The notes beneath the pieces were generated by a model. The model did no database searches. It worked only from the letters and a program-made list of their open reading frames with translations, and was not told the DNA's origin. The translations under genes and the position numbers were made by a program. From NCBI GenBank assembly GCA_014155875.1, contig JACEFZ010027108.1, positions 1-64,000 of the forward strand: 64,000 nucleotides of DNA, written 5' to 3'. Shown in pieces: positions 56,131-64,000 of this stretch. The number at the start of each line of letters is the position of its first letter. The first letter of the stretch is position 1. The stretch is from Cepaea nemoralis (lineage: Eukaryota > Mollusca > Gastropoda > Stylommatophora > Helicidae).

Positions 56131-56888
56131 TTTAACTATAACTTTTATTCTTTCTGGGCCGAAACATTATGGGAAGAGGGACTATTTCTGACGATCAGAA
56201 TCCCCCTGCCGTGCTTGCTCCTCGGCAGAGTTTTTATCATTGTCCTGTTCATCCATGTGAAACATTTGGGGGTGGGGGGGGGGGGGGATGAGGTGACGGG
56301 TGGCCATACCACCAGACTGCCAAGGAATGGGCGGGAAATAAAGTGTGGGAGCGTATCTACAAACTATACTAACTGGCAGGTACATTTGTTCATGTCAGAA
56401 ATCACACAATATAAACTAAGGTGATTATATAAATCCTTCAAGCTGAAATATACACATGTTCGCACACTAATTTCAATTTGTCTACCGAGGTAATTTTACA
56501 CTGACTATCGTGTATTTATACCCTTTGCAGATTAATCATGATGGCTTCTGCGAACTGTAATAAGCGACTATTTTACTTTATGTTTTGTTATGTCTACAGT
56601 ATATACCTGACCAGATGCAGCGAAATATGCCAGACAATAAATCGTGCAATCTATTGTTTGTCTTCGTTATTCAAATTCACGACGGGAAAAACATTGTTTT
56701 GATCGTGCAGTCGTGCCAGTGTATGCCTGTTGTTTGTGTACTGACGATGTCTGTAACCGCAACGCCCACTTTAGCACTTGTGACTGTTTACTAGTACAGT
56801 TGACTAATTACATTACTCATTGATCCACTCGTTGTAACCGACAATGACCAAGGTGGAATTGTGAACTTTGGCCACTTGCTGTCCACAG

Positions 56889-56970
56889 CCTGAGAGGTTC
56901 GACTATGACCAGTATAGATACCAGGTGTTCGCCAAGCCGTACGACCTCAGCGAGCTCAACTACGGTCCAG
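56889..56970 (+). CDS. Unknown four-exon gene, exon 3
   Basis: Acceptor TTGCTGTCCACAG ends at 56888. The 82-bp exon reads PERFDYDQYRYQVFAKPYDL then SELNYGP, and ends CCAG|GTAAAG (56970/56971). Entry is phase 0 and exit phase 1, matching exon 2 upstream and exon 4 downstream. It is rich in Tyr and Asp. Such Tyr/Pro-rich short exons occur in ciliary and sperm microtubule-associated proteins, but that link is a guess. Confidence 0.75.
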
Positions 56971-57159
56971 GTAAAGTGGTTCGGCGTGGTCAATCTCGTA
57001 GTGTGGGAAGAGTTAAACTTGCTGGGGACATTCGGGAATCACTGGCCACTGGGGCTTCAGGGGTTCTCACAGTTTGTTGTCACCGGAGGCCCATCTTGAT
57101 TAGATCAAATTTTTTTAAAGAATTCGTTCACTTTGAAAAGCTGCCTAAACTCTAACACA

Positions 57160-57160
57160 C

Positions 57161-57246
<86 letters not shown>

Positions 57247-57455
57247 TCTCTTTTTTTTTTTCTCACTCTCTTCTTTCTTTTGTTTGCTTTCGTTCTAGTT
57301 TTTGTTCCTCTCTCGCTGTCTATGTTTTCCTCTCGCGGTCTCATGCTCTTGCTTTCTCCCTGTGTCCAATTTTCTTTCTTTCTATCTTACTTATTGTCCT
57401 TCAGTTTTTCCCTTGCGCTGCCACTCTGGGCGTCTCTCGCTCGCTCTAACTTTGA

Positions 57456-57512
<57 letters not shown>

Positions 57513-57624
57513 GCGCCTTTCTAGCTCTCTCCCCCTCTCTCATATTCCCTGTTTATATTTGTCTTGATCTGTCAAGACACTCTCTCCACCTTGTTTCCGC
57601 CCTCTCTCTCTCTTTCGTTCTCTC

Positions 57625-57687
<63 letters not shown>

Positions 57688-57982
57688 ATTTTCACTCGCT
57701 CTCTTAGGCTCTCTCATGCATTCTTCCTTGCTCCCCTCTATCACTCTTTATCCAGTCTCCGACTTTATCGCACTGTGTCGCCTTTTCTTAAGATCTCTCT
57801 TGATTTCTCTAGCTCTTTCTCAGTCTTTCTATCTCTCTCTCTATCTCTCTCATTTTGGTATTTCTCTAAATCACTTTATTTTTCATTCGCTCTCTGCTTC
57901 TCGCTCACTCACTATGCTCCTCCTCCTCCTCCGTCTCTTTCTATCTCTTCTGTTCTCTTTTCTAGATTTGAGTTGACTCTCT

Positions 57983-58058
<76 letters not shown>

Positions 58059-58078
58059 TCTCTCTCTCTCTCGTTATT
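57160..58078. repeat. (CT)n microsatellite complex, intronic
   Basis: Pure CT tracts at about 57163-57248, 57466-57510, 57628-57685 and 57975-58072 are joined by CT-rich degenerate sequence. The Ser/Leu open frames are artefacts. Confidence 0.97.
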
Positions 58079-58098
58079 TTTCTTTCTCGATGTTTCTA

Positions 58099-59436
58099 TT
58101 AGGAGCGTTCATTTGAAATCCCTTCGTGCCACAACGCGCGTAATTGCGTACGTTGAACATGATCATGTCATAGTCATGTGATAAGTACTGACCAATGAAT
58201 AAAAGAACACGTGCTTATCGCCCCATGATGCATAGGTTCTGTTTCTGACCGTTGAGAAAATGGCCGGGTTGATCCAAAATCCATTCAAAAAGCTCAAAGA
58301 GCTGGTGATTCAGGTTCTTTCATTTGAAGGATGTCGACCAGTGAGCATTCATCGAAGAATGCAGGCAATGTACGGTAACAAATGTGTGTCGAAGACAACA
58401 GTGACAGACTGGGCACGAATGTTTCGGAAAGGACGTCAGTTCATGACAGATCTTCGACGGCCGTGTCAAGCGCATATTGTTGCAACAGAAAAAAAAAACC
58501 ATCGCCAAAATTGATGCAGCAGTACAGATGAACCGTTGTTGAAGCATACGTTCGCTAGCGAAAGAATTTGATGTGTCAATTGGGACAATTCAAAAGGTCG
58601 TTCGTAAGAAGGTGTGTTCACAGTGGGTACCACGGATGTTGACCGACCACCAAAAAGAGGAACGCATGGGATAGTGTTTGAACTACTTGCTGTGTTACAG
58701 AGTGGAGGGTGATACATTTCTCTTCCACATAGTGGCAGGCGATGAAGCACGGTGTCACCACTTTGAGCCGAGCAGCAAAAGAGAAAGCATGCGATGGAAG
58801 CATGCTGGATCACCAAAAGCCAAAAAATTCAAGTTACAGGTTTCCGCTGGTAAGGTTATGCTGAGCGCATTTTTTGACCATAAAGGGCTATTGTCTGTCG
58901 ACTTTAAAGAACCTGGTGTCAACATCAACTCTACCCACCACTTGCAAACACTAGACAAGCTGCAAAAAGCCATCAATAATAAACTACCCGGCATGCTTTC
59001 TCACGGTGTGATTTTGTTGCACGATAATGCTCGTCCGCTTGTTGCAAAGATTGTGCAGAAAGCATTAGCTTGGAAGAAGTGGGAAATTCTGCAACATCCA
59101 GCCTATAGTCCTGATTTGTCACCAGTGTGATTTTCATTTGTTCGGACCTCTAAAAACCGTCTCAAGGGGCCACGATTTCACACAGATGCAGACGTAATGA
59201 ACGCGGATAAACACTTGGTTCAGTGAGCAACCACAATCCCTTTTTGCGGACGGCATTCGCCGCCTACCTAAGCAATGGGATGCTTACCTGAATGCCTACG
59301 GCGACTTCTTCTGATCAACCCATTGTGCATAATTCATTCAAAATGAATGCTTTGTTTAATTCTACCACACCTGTTAATTTCTTTCATGCTTTTGTAATAA
59401 AGCCATTGGAAACGGGTTTCAAATGAACGACCCTTA
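58099..59436 (+). mobile_element. Complete mariner element (1338 bp), inactive
   Basis: TA is duplicated (58097-58098 and 59437-59438). Terminal inverted repeats of 23 bp agree at 19 positions: left TTAGGAGCGTTCATTTGAAA, right read inward TAAGGGTCGTTCATTTGAAA. The length is normal for mariner. It landed between CT-rich tracts in the last intron of the four-exon gene, in the same orientation. Confidence 0.95.
58260..59313 (+). pseudogene. Mariner transposase, frame-broken
   Basis: ATG at 58260. The first helix-turn-helix reads GCRPVSIHRRMQAMYGNKC and TVTDWARMFRKGRQF. A shift falls at a run of nine A (58489-58498). The second DNA-binding part is EFDVSIGTIQKVVRKK. The catalytic core has GDEARCHH (first Asp), LLHDNARPL (second Asp) and HPAYSPDLSP (third Asp), consistent with DD34D mariner spacing. 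A stop follows at once (59128) and further frames are broken, so no active transposase is made. Confidence 0.93.
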
Positions 59437-59443
59437 TAAATTG

Positions 59444-59447
<4 letters not shown>

Positions 59448-59495
<48 letters not shown>

Positions 59496-59515
59496 CACAC
59501 ACACACACACACACA
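59448..59515. repeat. (CT)n then (CA)n microsatellite
   Basis: The CT tract interrupted by the mariner insertion continues and passes into a CA tract. Confidence 0.95.
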
Positions 59516-59994
59516 TTCTTCATCCTCTCTCACCTCTTCATCCCTCACTCTCCATTTGAGTTGTCACTGACTAATGAGTAGCATCCAGAGATCCCCCTAC
59601 CTCACTTCCTTCACCTGTTCTACGGAACCTGGATCCCAACCCCTGCCTACCTCCCCCGTCGTACACAATGGACACTCGAACCCCAGTGGCACCTGACCTG
59701 ATGTGACAGATTCTCCAAGCAGGCGGAGGCGGAGTGTTAGAGATAGGCCTACAGTGCACAAAACCCAGTGGCATATGTTAAATGGTGCGGCATTCACGAA
59801 CCCACATCCACAAGCGAGTTACACGATCCAGCGAGACCCCAGTCTGTGCTCTGCCGATGGGATCTCAGAAGACAGAGACAGTCAACCAGAAGACCTACGT
59901 CAGCAACTCGTCTGTCGCTCACTGTTGCCATGGAAATAAGAATTAAGTCTTTGTCTGCAAATAACACAATGTCAGATAAGTCTGGGTCAACGTG

Positions 59995-60275
59995 TGGTTT
60001 CTGAGGAGTATGTAAAGAATACCACGGACAGACAGAAAAACCAATGACCAAATCCTACAAGAAACAAATGAAAATCGTAAACTGATTAGAGAAATTAAGA
60101 GTAGACCAAGGGGAGGACAGAGAAGTAAATACCTGGATGGCTTAGCCACGTTGTATGGTCCAGACAAGAACACTGCGCTGATACACGATTCTGGTGATCG
60201 AGTGAGATGGTAAAACATGACCACCCATGCTTACCGGCATGGCACATGATGATGATGACGACGATGGGTCAACGG
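59995..60275 (+). mobile_element. RTE-like LINE 3' fragment, intronic
   Basis: GGAGTATGTAAAGAATACCA, CAAATCCTACAAGAAACAAA, CCAGACAAGAACACTGCGCT, then CCCATGCTTACCGGCATGGC and a GATGATGATG tail. It matches 50690-51020 with an internal deletion. Confidence 0.8.
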
Positions 60276-60385
60276 AAAGAAGAAGACAGAAGAAGAACCA
60301 GAAGAGGAAGAAGAAGAAGAAGAAGAAGAAGAAAGAAAGAAAGAAGGAGAAGAAGAAGAAGAAGAAAGAAGGAGAAGAAGAAGTA
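60275..60385. repeat. (GAA)n/(AAG)n microsatellite
   Basis: A purine-only AAG-rich tract. It may have grown from a retroposon tail. Confidence 0.93.
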
Positions 60386-60644
60386 ATTGCTATTGATGAT
60401 CATTTCTCCCTATTTTAAACACACATAGTTGAAACACAAAAGCCACGAACAATATGTTGCACGATTTATTGCCTGACATATTGCACTGCATCTCGTCAGG
60501 TGTATGCTGCAGAGTTTATATTGACTATATCATATAAAGTAATTAAATGAATAATACTTGTTTTTTGTTTCGCCCTCCCGCTTTAATCTCGAACGTAGTC
60601 CGTACATGTTGCATCTAGTAGCACTGGACTGATTATTGCTTGAT

Positions 60645-60750
60645 GGTTAGCTGTCCCTATTACCAGTGTCCCTCGCCATCAGGCGAACACACTCCGACGT
60701 AATTGTAATTTACGTCCCCGAGTCAAGGACGAGAAGCCAACATTTTAATT
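60645..60750 (-). mobile_element. SINE family S2 fragment, minus strand
   Basis: CCAGTGTCCCTCGCCATCAG, GTAATTTACGTCCCCGAGTC and AAGGACGAGAAGCCAACATT are the reverse complement of the S2 body. Head and tail are missing. Confidence 0.8.
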
Positions 60751-60829
60751 TAATTGATCTGCGTATGAAAGGAATCCATAATGATGTGCACAAAAGAGAC
60801 AGTTTACGTGCGTTAAACATTTCAGCTAT

Positions 60830-61475
60830 GGTTGTCCTTCATCTACCACGTGTATGTTGTTTATGTCAAACTCTATAGTTGTCCTTTATCTACCACGTGT
60901 ATGTTGTTTATGTCAAACTCCATAGTTGTCCTTCATCTACCACGTGTATGTTTGTGTCAACCTTTACAGTTATCGATAATCTGTCACGTGTATGTTGTTT
61001 GTGTCAAACTCTACAGTTATCGATCATTGACTACCTGTATGTTGTTTGTGCCAAACACTCTTAGAACTCATGGCTCCCTACTTTTAACTCCACTGGATGA
61101 AGTGAATGGTCATCATCAATCTGGATGGACATACAACCCAGTTGTCCATCATCTACGACATGCATGTTTTTTGTCTCCAACTCTACAGATGTCCTTCATC
61201 TGTTACATGTTTGTTGTTTGTGTCAAACTGTACAATTGTTCATCATCTATCACGTGTATATTGTTTGTGTCAAAGTGTACAATTGTTCATCATCTATCAC
61301 GTGTATATTGTTTATGTCAAACTCTAGTTATCGATCGTCTACAACGTGTATGTTGTTCGTGTCAAACTCTACAGTTATCGATCATCTGTCACCTGTATGT
61401 TGTTTGTGTCACATTCTACTGTACAGTTATCGATCATTTGTCACATGTATGTTGTTTGTGTCAAACTAGCTGCCC
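60830..61475. repeat. Degenerate 46-49-bp minisatellite, about 11 copies
   Basis: Units carry CACGTGTATGTTGTTTGTGT and CAAACTCTACAGTTATCGAT with indels. Between about 61065 and 61130 the array is broken by other sequence. It ends about 35 bp before exon 4. Cys/Leu-rich open frames over it are artefacts. Confidence 0.85.
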
Positions 61476-61508
61476 AATTTGTTTTCTTGATTGTGATTCT
61501 GTTTTCAG

Positions 61509-61783
61509 TGCAAACCATCCCAGACAAACATTACGTAGCTCCCACCACAGATGTCCGGGCCCTGAGACAGACCACCTACATCCCCGTGCTCCCCAGCAAA
61601 CCTGGCGGGGTCACGGAATACACCTTTCCCATGACCCCGCAGACCATGAATGACCCGGATGTGACCACTGCCTGCTGTGTTCCCGTCATACCCTGCAACC
61701 CTGGCTTTCAGAACTTGACCTCGCACGTGAAGTCTGACCCCAATTACATGTGTCAGACATACAACAGGTCGGTTGGTAATTGA
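61509..61783 (+). CDS. Unknown four-exon gene, exon 4
   Basis: Acceptor GATTCTGTTTTCAG ends at 61508. Entry phase 1 joins the last G of exon 3 to TG, giving Val. It reads QTIPDKHYVAPTTDVRALRQ, then TEYTFPMTPQTMNDPDVTTA, ACCVPVIPCNPGFQN and SDPNYMCQTYNR, stopping at TGA 61781-61783. Two donor-like sites (61767/61768, 61775/61776) leave open a further exon. The four exons total about 185 codons. The region is GC-rich against an AT-rich surround, as expected for conserved coding DNA. No domain was recognised. Confidence 0.78.
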
Positions 61784-61825
61784 TTGTGAGTCTTCTGAAA
61801 GAATGTGAGTTTTATCTCTTAAGTG

Positions 61826-62400
61826 GGGAGATCAGCGTGGAAGAATGGATAAAAGCGTTCGCTCTTAAAAAAATTCGACGGTGGAACGGGGCCGGGACAA
61901 CTTTTCTTGTCAAAAGTGACAAAAGCGAAGCGATCTTTGGTGTGCTGAAGCCGACGTAGCGGGTTCAACCCTTACATCGTTTTTTTTTTTAAAGTTGCAT
62001 ATTCCCTTACAGGACGTTGCAGTCAACACCAACATTTTTCAGCTGTTGTTGATGTTCTTGGCAAGATTACACTGAGTAGTTTGCCAATGCTTTATGAGTG
62101 ACCGGCTCACATACCCCGTAAGTAACCAACGCGACGTTATCCGCTGCCGAATCTCACGCGGCTGTGTTCCTCACGTGGATATACGGGATTACGGAGAAAG
62201 TCGTTAACACCTTCGCCAGGGAGACGGGACTACATCGGTTAGCTCGACTAAAATGTAGACTTCTCGTCCTTGATTTGGGGACGTGAATTACAAGTATCTC
62301 AGAAGTCGGAATGGGTTCGCCTGATGGCGAGTTACACTAATAATAAGGAAAGCTAGCCTATACCCAAAAATCAGTCTAGCATTGTTTCTAGCATTTCAAC
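61826..62400 (+). mobile_element. SINE family S2, interrupted twice
   Basis: Head GATCAGCGTGGAAGAATGGA and body GTCCTTGATTTGGGGACGTG, GGTTCGCCTGATGGCGAGTT are recognisable. One insertion of about 65 bp lies near 61870-61937, inside the tRNA-like head. A larger one (61980-62230) lies just after the B-box GGGTTCAACCC. Confidence 0.8.
61980..62230 (-). mobile_element. 251-bp retroposon inside SINE S2
   Basis: TACATCG is duplicated at both edges (61973-61979, 62231-62237). On the + strand the insert begins with a run of T, so it is an A-tailed retroposon on the minus strand. It contains an S4-type module (GGACGTTGCAGTCAAC, GAGTAGTTTGCCAATGCTTT). Confidence 0.82.
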
Positions 62401-62459
62401 AGCTAAGATCTGAACTAAAACAAGGAGTGATCAGTGTTACATTCACTCTTCATGGTACG

Positions 62460-62640
62460 ACTGTGGTGGGTTAGGGGCTAGTGAGACGAGCAGTTTCATA
62501 ACTCCCCGGCATACAGTATATATATATCATATCATATAATCTGTTGCGGACAATTTGCGTTGATGGTATGGAACGGCCGCCGTTCATAAAGTAATGGCAA
62601 ACTACTGAACTAAACATGTGTCTCTTGAAATCTATTTGTG
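62460..62640 (+). mobile_element. SINE family S4
   Basis: GGGTTAGGGGCTAGTGAGAC, AACTCCCCGGCATAC, then AATGGCAAACTACTGAACTA. A (TA)n insertion sits inside. 62640-63020 is AT-rich with (TTG)n and no gene seen. Confidence 0.65.
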
Positions 62641-63019
62641 TTGTTCTGTTCCTGGTGAAGATTTGTATAATCGAAAAGTAGTTTGTTGTGTCGTAGTATA
62701 CATATTTTAATTTTATTATTGTATTTTATGTGTGGTTTTTTGTTGTTGTTTTGTTGTTGTTGTTTTTTTTTTGTTTAGATTTTCCCTCTGTGATTCATGT
62801 TCGCCAGTGTGTAGTTCGTTGTCAGATATGTACAATGGGTCCTTGCCAGTGACTTATGAGAGTATGGAGCCGGTCGCTCAGAAAGTCGTGGCGTGCAGAT
62901 GAGCGTAATCTAGCCTAGGAATCAACATATTAGAAAGATACTGATGTTGACCGCAATATCATGAAGCAGGATGGAAACGCGGGGGGAAAAAATTGTTACA
63001 TGCTGCTGCAGCCGTTGCT

Positions 63020-63110
63020 TCTCTTACTGAACTAACATTGCCTAGTAAATCAGTCAGTAAAAGCTGGGGTTGACCGCAGAGTCTCGTAAAGGACATGTAA
63101 CTAACTTTAA
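63020..63110 (+). mobile_element. S4 3' module
   Basis: GAACTAACATTGCCTAGTAA, AAGCTGGGGTTGACCGCAGA and TCGTAAAGGACATGTAACTA, as at 2338-2425 and 31781-31873. Confidence 0.65.
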
Positions 63111-63424
63111 GTAAATGATGTACGACAACTGAGGAGGGTTGTCGTGTAGCTGGCTACGTTATCCTGTAGAGTACCTTAGCTGCAAAATCCAGCCAATCGT
63201 GAATTAGTTTACAATCGGCTTGACGTGCGTTGGTTGTGAGCCGGTGCTCTGTTAGGAGATAATTGGCAGACACAGAAGAGGGTGGAATCGTGACGAGGAT
63301 AAGAAGGGGACAACCGTACAATACCGCATATAGGTTGGACAAGGATAGGTGGACATGAGGAGACGGTGGTTACCATTTCTTCATACAATTACCACCTATC
63401 ATATACGCTCGCACACCCCCATCC

Positions 63425-63710
63425 AACTATATACACACATACACACGCACGCGCGCGCGGAAATATACTAACGTACACACACACACATATACTGAAAAAT
63501 ATACACGCTGACATACACACACACTGTCACACGCACACGCGAACACATTGATACACACTGACCCACACACACTGATACACTCACACTGACATACTGACGC
63601 ACACACACTAACACGCACTCACCGACACACAAACACACTGATATACACACACACTGAACACTCACACTGACACACCCACTGAATACTGACATACACACAC
63701 ACTGAAATAT
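63425..63710. repeat. (CA)n-rich microsatellite
   Basis: Interrupted ACACACAC/ACACTGACAC repeats. ORFs on either strand are low complexity. Confidence 0.95.
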
Positions 63711-63849
63711 GTTGTGAGATAAATGTCCTTGATCCCACGACACTTGACCTGTGATACGATCAGTTTAACACCATCATCGTATCCCTCAGAACCTTTCCTG
63801 GTGTCCATGTTCAAACAATCCTCGTCCTCGGCCCCACATAAAAGAAAAA

Positions 63850-64000
63850 GTCGCTTAAAAGTCGACAGGGTCGACTTAATTGCACCGGGTTTTATCCCAT
63901 ATGGCTCGGTCTCTTTCCGTAGCGCGGAAAGCATCACACAAAGCACAAACTCCGTAGCTCTAGCGACGGCCCACAGGAGTCTCCGAAAAATGACTTCATC
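63850..64000 (-). mobile_element. SINE family S5, minus strand, cut by the window end
   Basis: CACCGGGTTTTATCCCATAT, GGCTCGGTCTCTTTCC, GCATCACACAAAGCACAAAC and GGAGTCTCCGAAAAATGA are the reverse complement of the S5 body at 44880-45020. Confidence 0.75.

Noticed and set aside
57133..58116. Ser/Leu-rich ORFs of 113-224 codons
   Set aside because: (CT)n microsatellite.
60832..61653. Cys-rich 273-codon ORF overlapping exon 4
   Set aside because: Degenerate minisatellite frame. Only the other frame after the acceptor at 61508 matches the phase of exon 3.

Overview
This is a window of animal nuclear DNA: introns with GT-AG signals, C2H2 and BTB domains, many tRNA-derived SINEs, LINE, hAT, mariner and Tigger debris, and long minisatellites. 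The repeat mix suggests a lophotrochozoan, perhaps a marine mollusc, but this is inference and no host gene fixes the species. Most of the window is intergenic or intronic repeat.

Two host protein-coding genes can be supported, both on the + strand. (1) A BTB zinc-finger gene has a BTB/POZ exon at 31922-32968 ending in an AT-hook at a phase-0 donor. After an intron of about 7.7 kb, a phase-0 exon at 40630-41733 carries eight C2H2 fingers. Coding-looking sequence continues to 42144 across two compensating frame changes. (2) A small four-exon gene has exons at 52765-52914, 55334-55384, 56889-56970 and 61509 to about 61783. All junction phases agree (0, 0, 1). It would encode about 185 residues rich in Tyr, Pro and Cys that I cannot assign to a family. 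One intact RNA gene, tRNA-Asp(GTC), lies at 6332-6403, and a diverged 18S rRNA fragment lies at 6711-6813.

Layout. 1-6330: decayed LINE and SINE pieces and minisatellites. 6332-6403: tRNA. 6711-11095: 18S fragment followed by a nearly full-length but frame-broken LINE (LINE-A) with endonuclease, reverse transcriptase and RNase H. 11095-12668: 103-bp tandem repeat, SINE and LINE-B sequence. 12669-18057: young LTR retrotransposon carrying a single gag-like ORF on the minus strand, inserted in LINE-B. 19134-23316: complete but inactivated hAT element with 8-bp target duplications. 23317-31900: SINEs, MITEs, a deleted mariner and LINE-B 3' ends. 31922-42144: BTB-ZF gene, its intron filled with SINEs and 30-, 56- and 27-bp minisatellites. 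42500-51600: arrays of 28, 33 and 53 bp, a Tigger deletion derivative, and a fold-back mariner that itself contains a LINE. 51600-61783: LINE-B copies and the four-exon gene, with (CT)n tracts and a complete mariner (58099-59436) in its last intron. 61784-64000: nested SINEs and a (CA)n tract.

The clearest new points are the nested insertions that can be resolved to the base, several with the empty site visible elsewhere in the window; the two reconstructed genes; a gag-only LTR element with an internal protein duplication; and a minisatellite duplication whose first copy looks like uncorrected read noise. I found no bacterial operon, CRISPR array or defence system.
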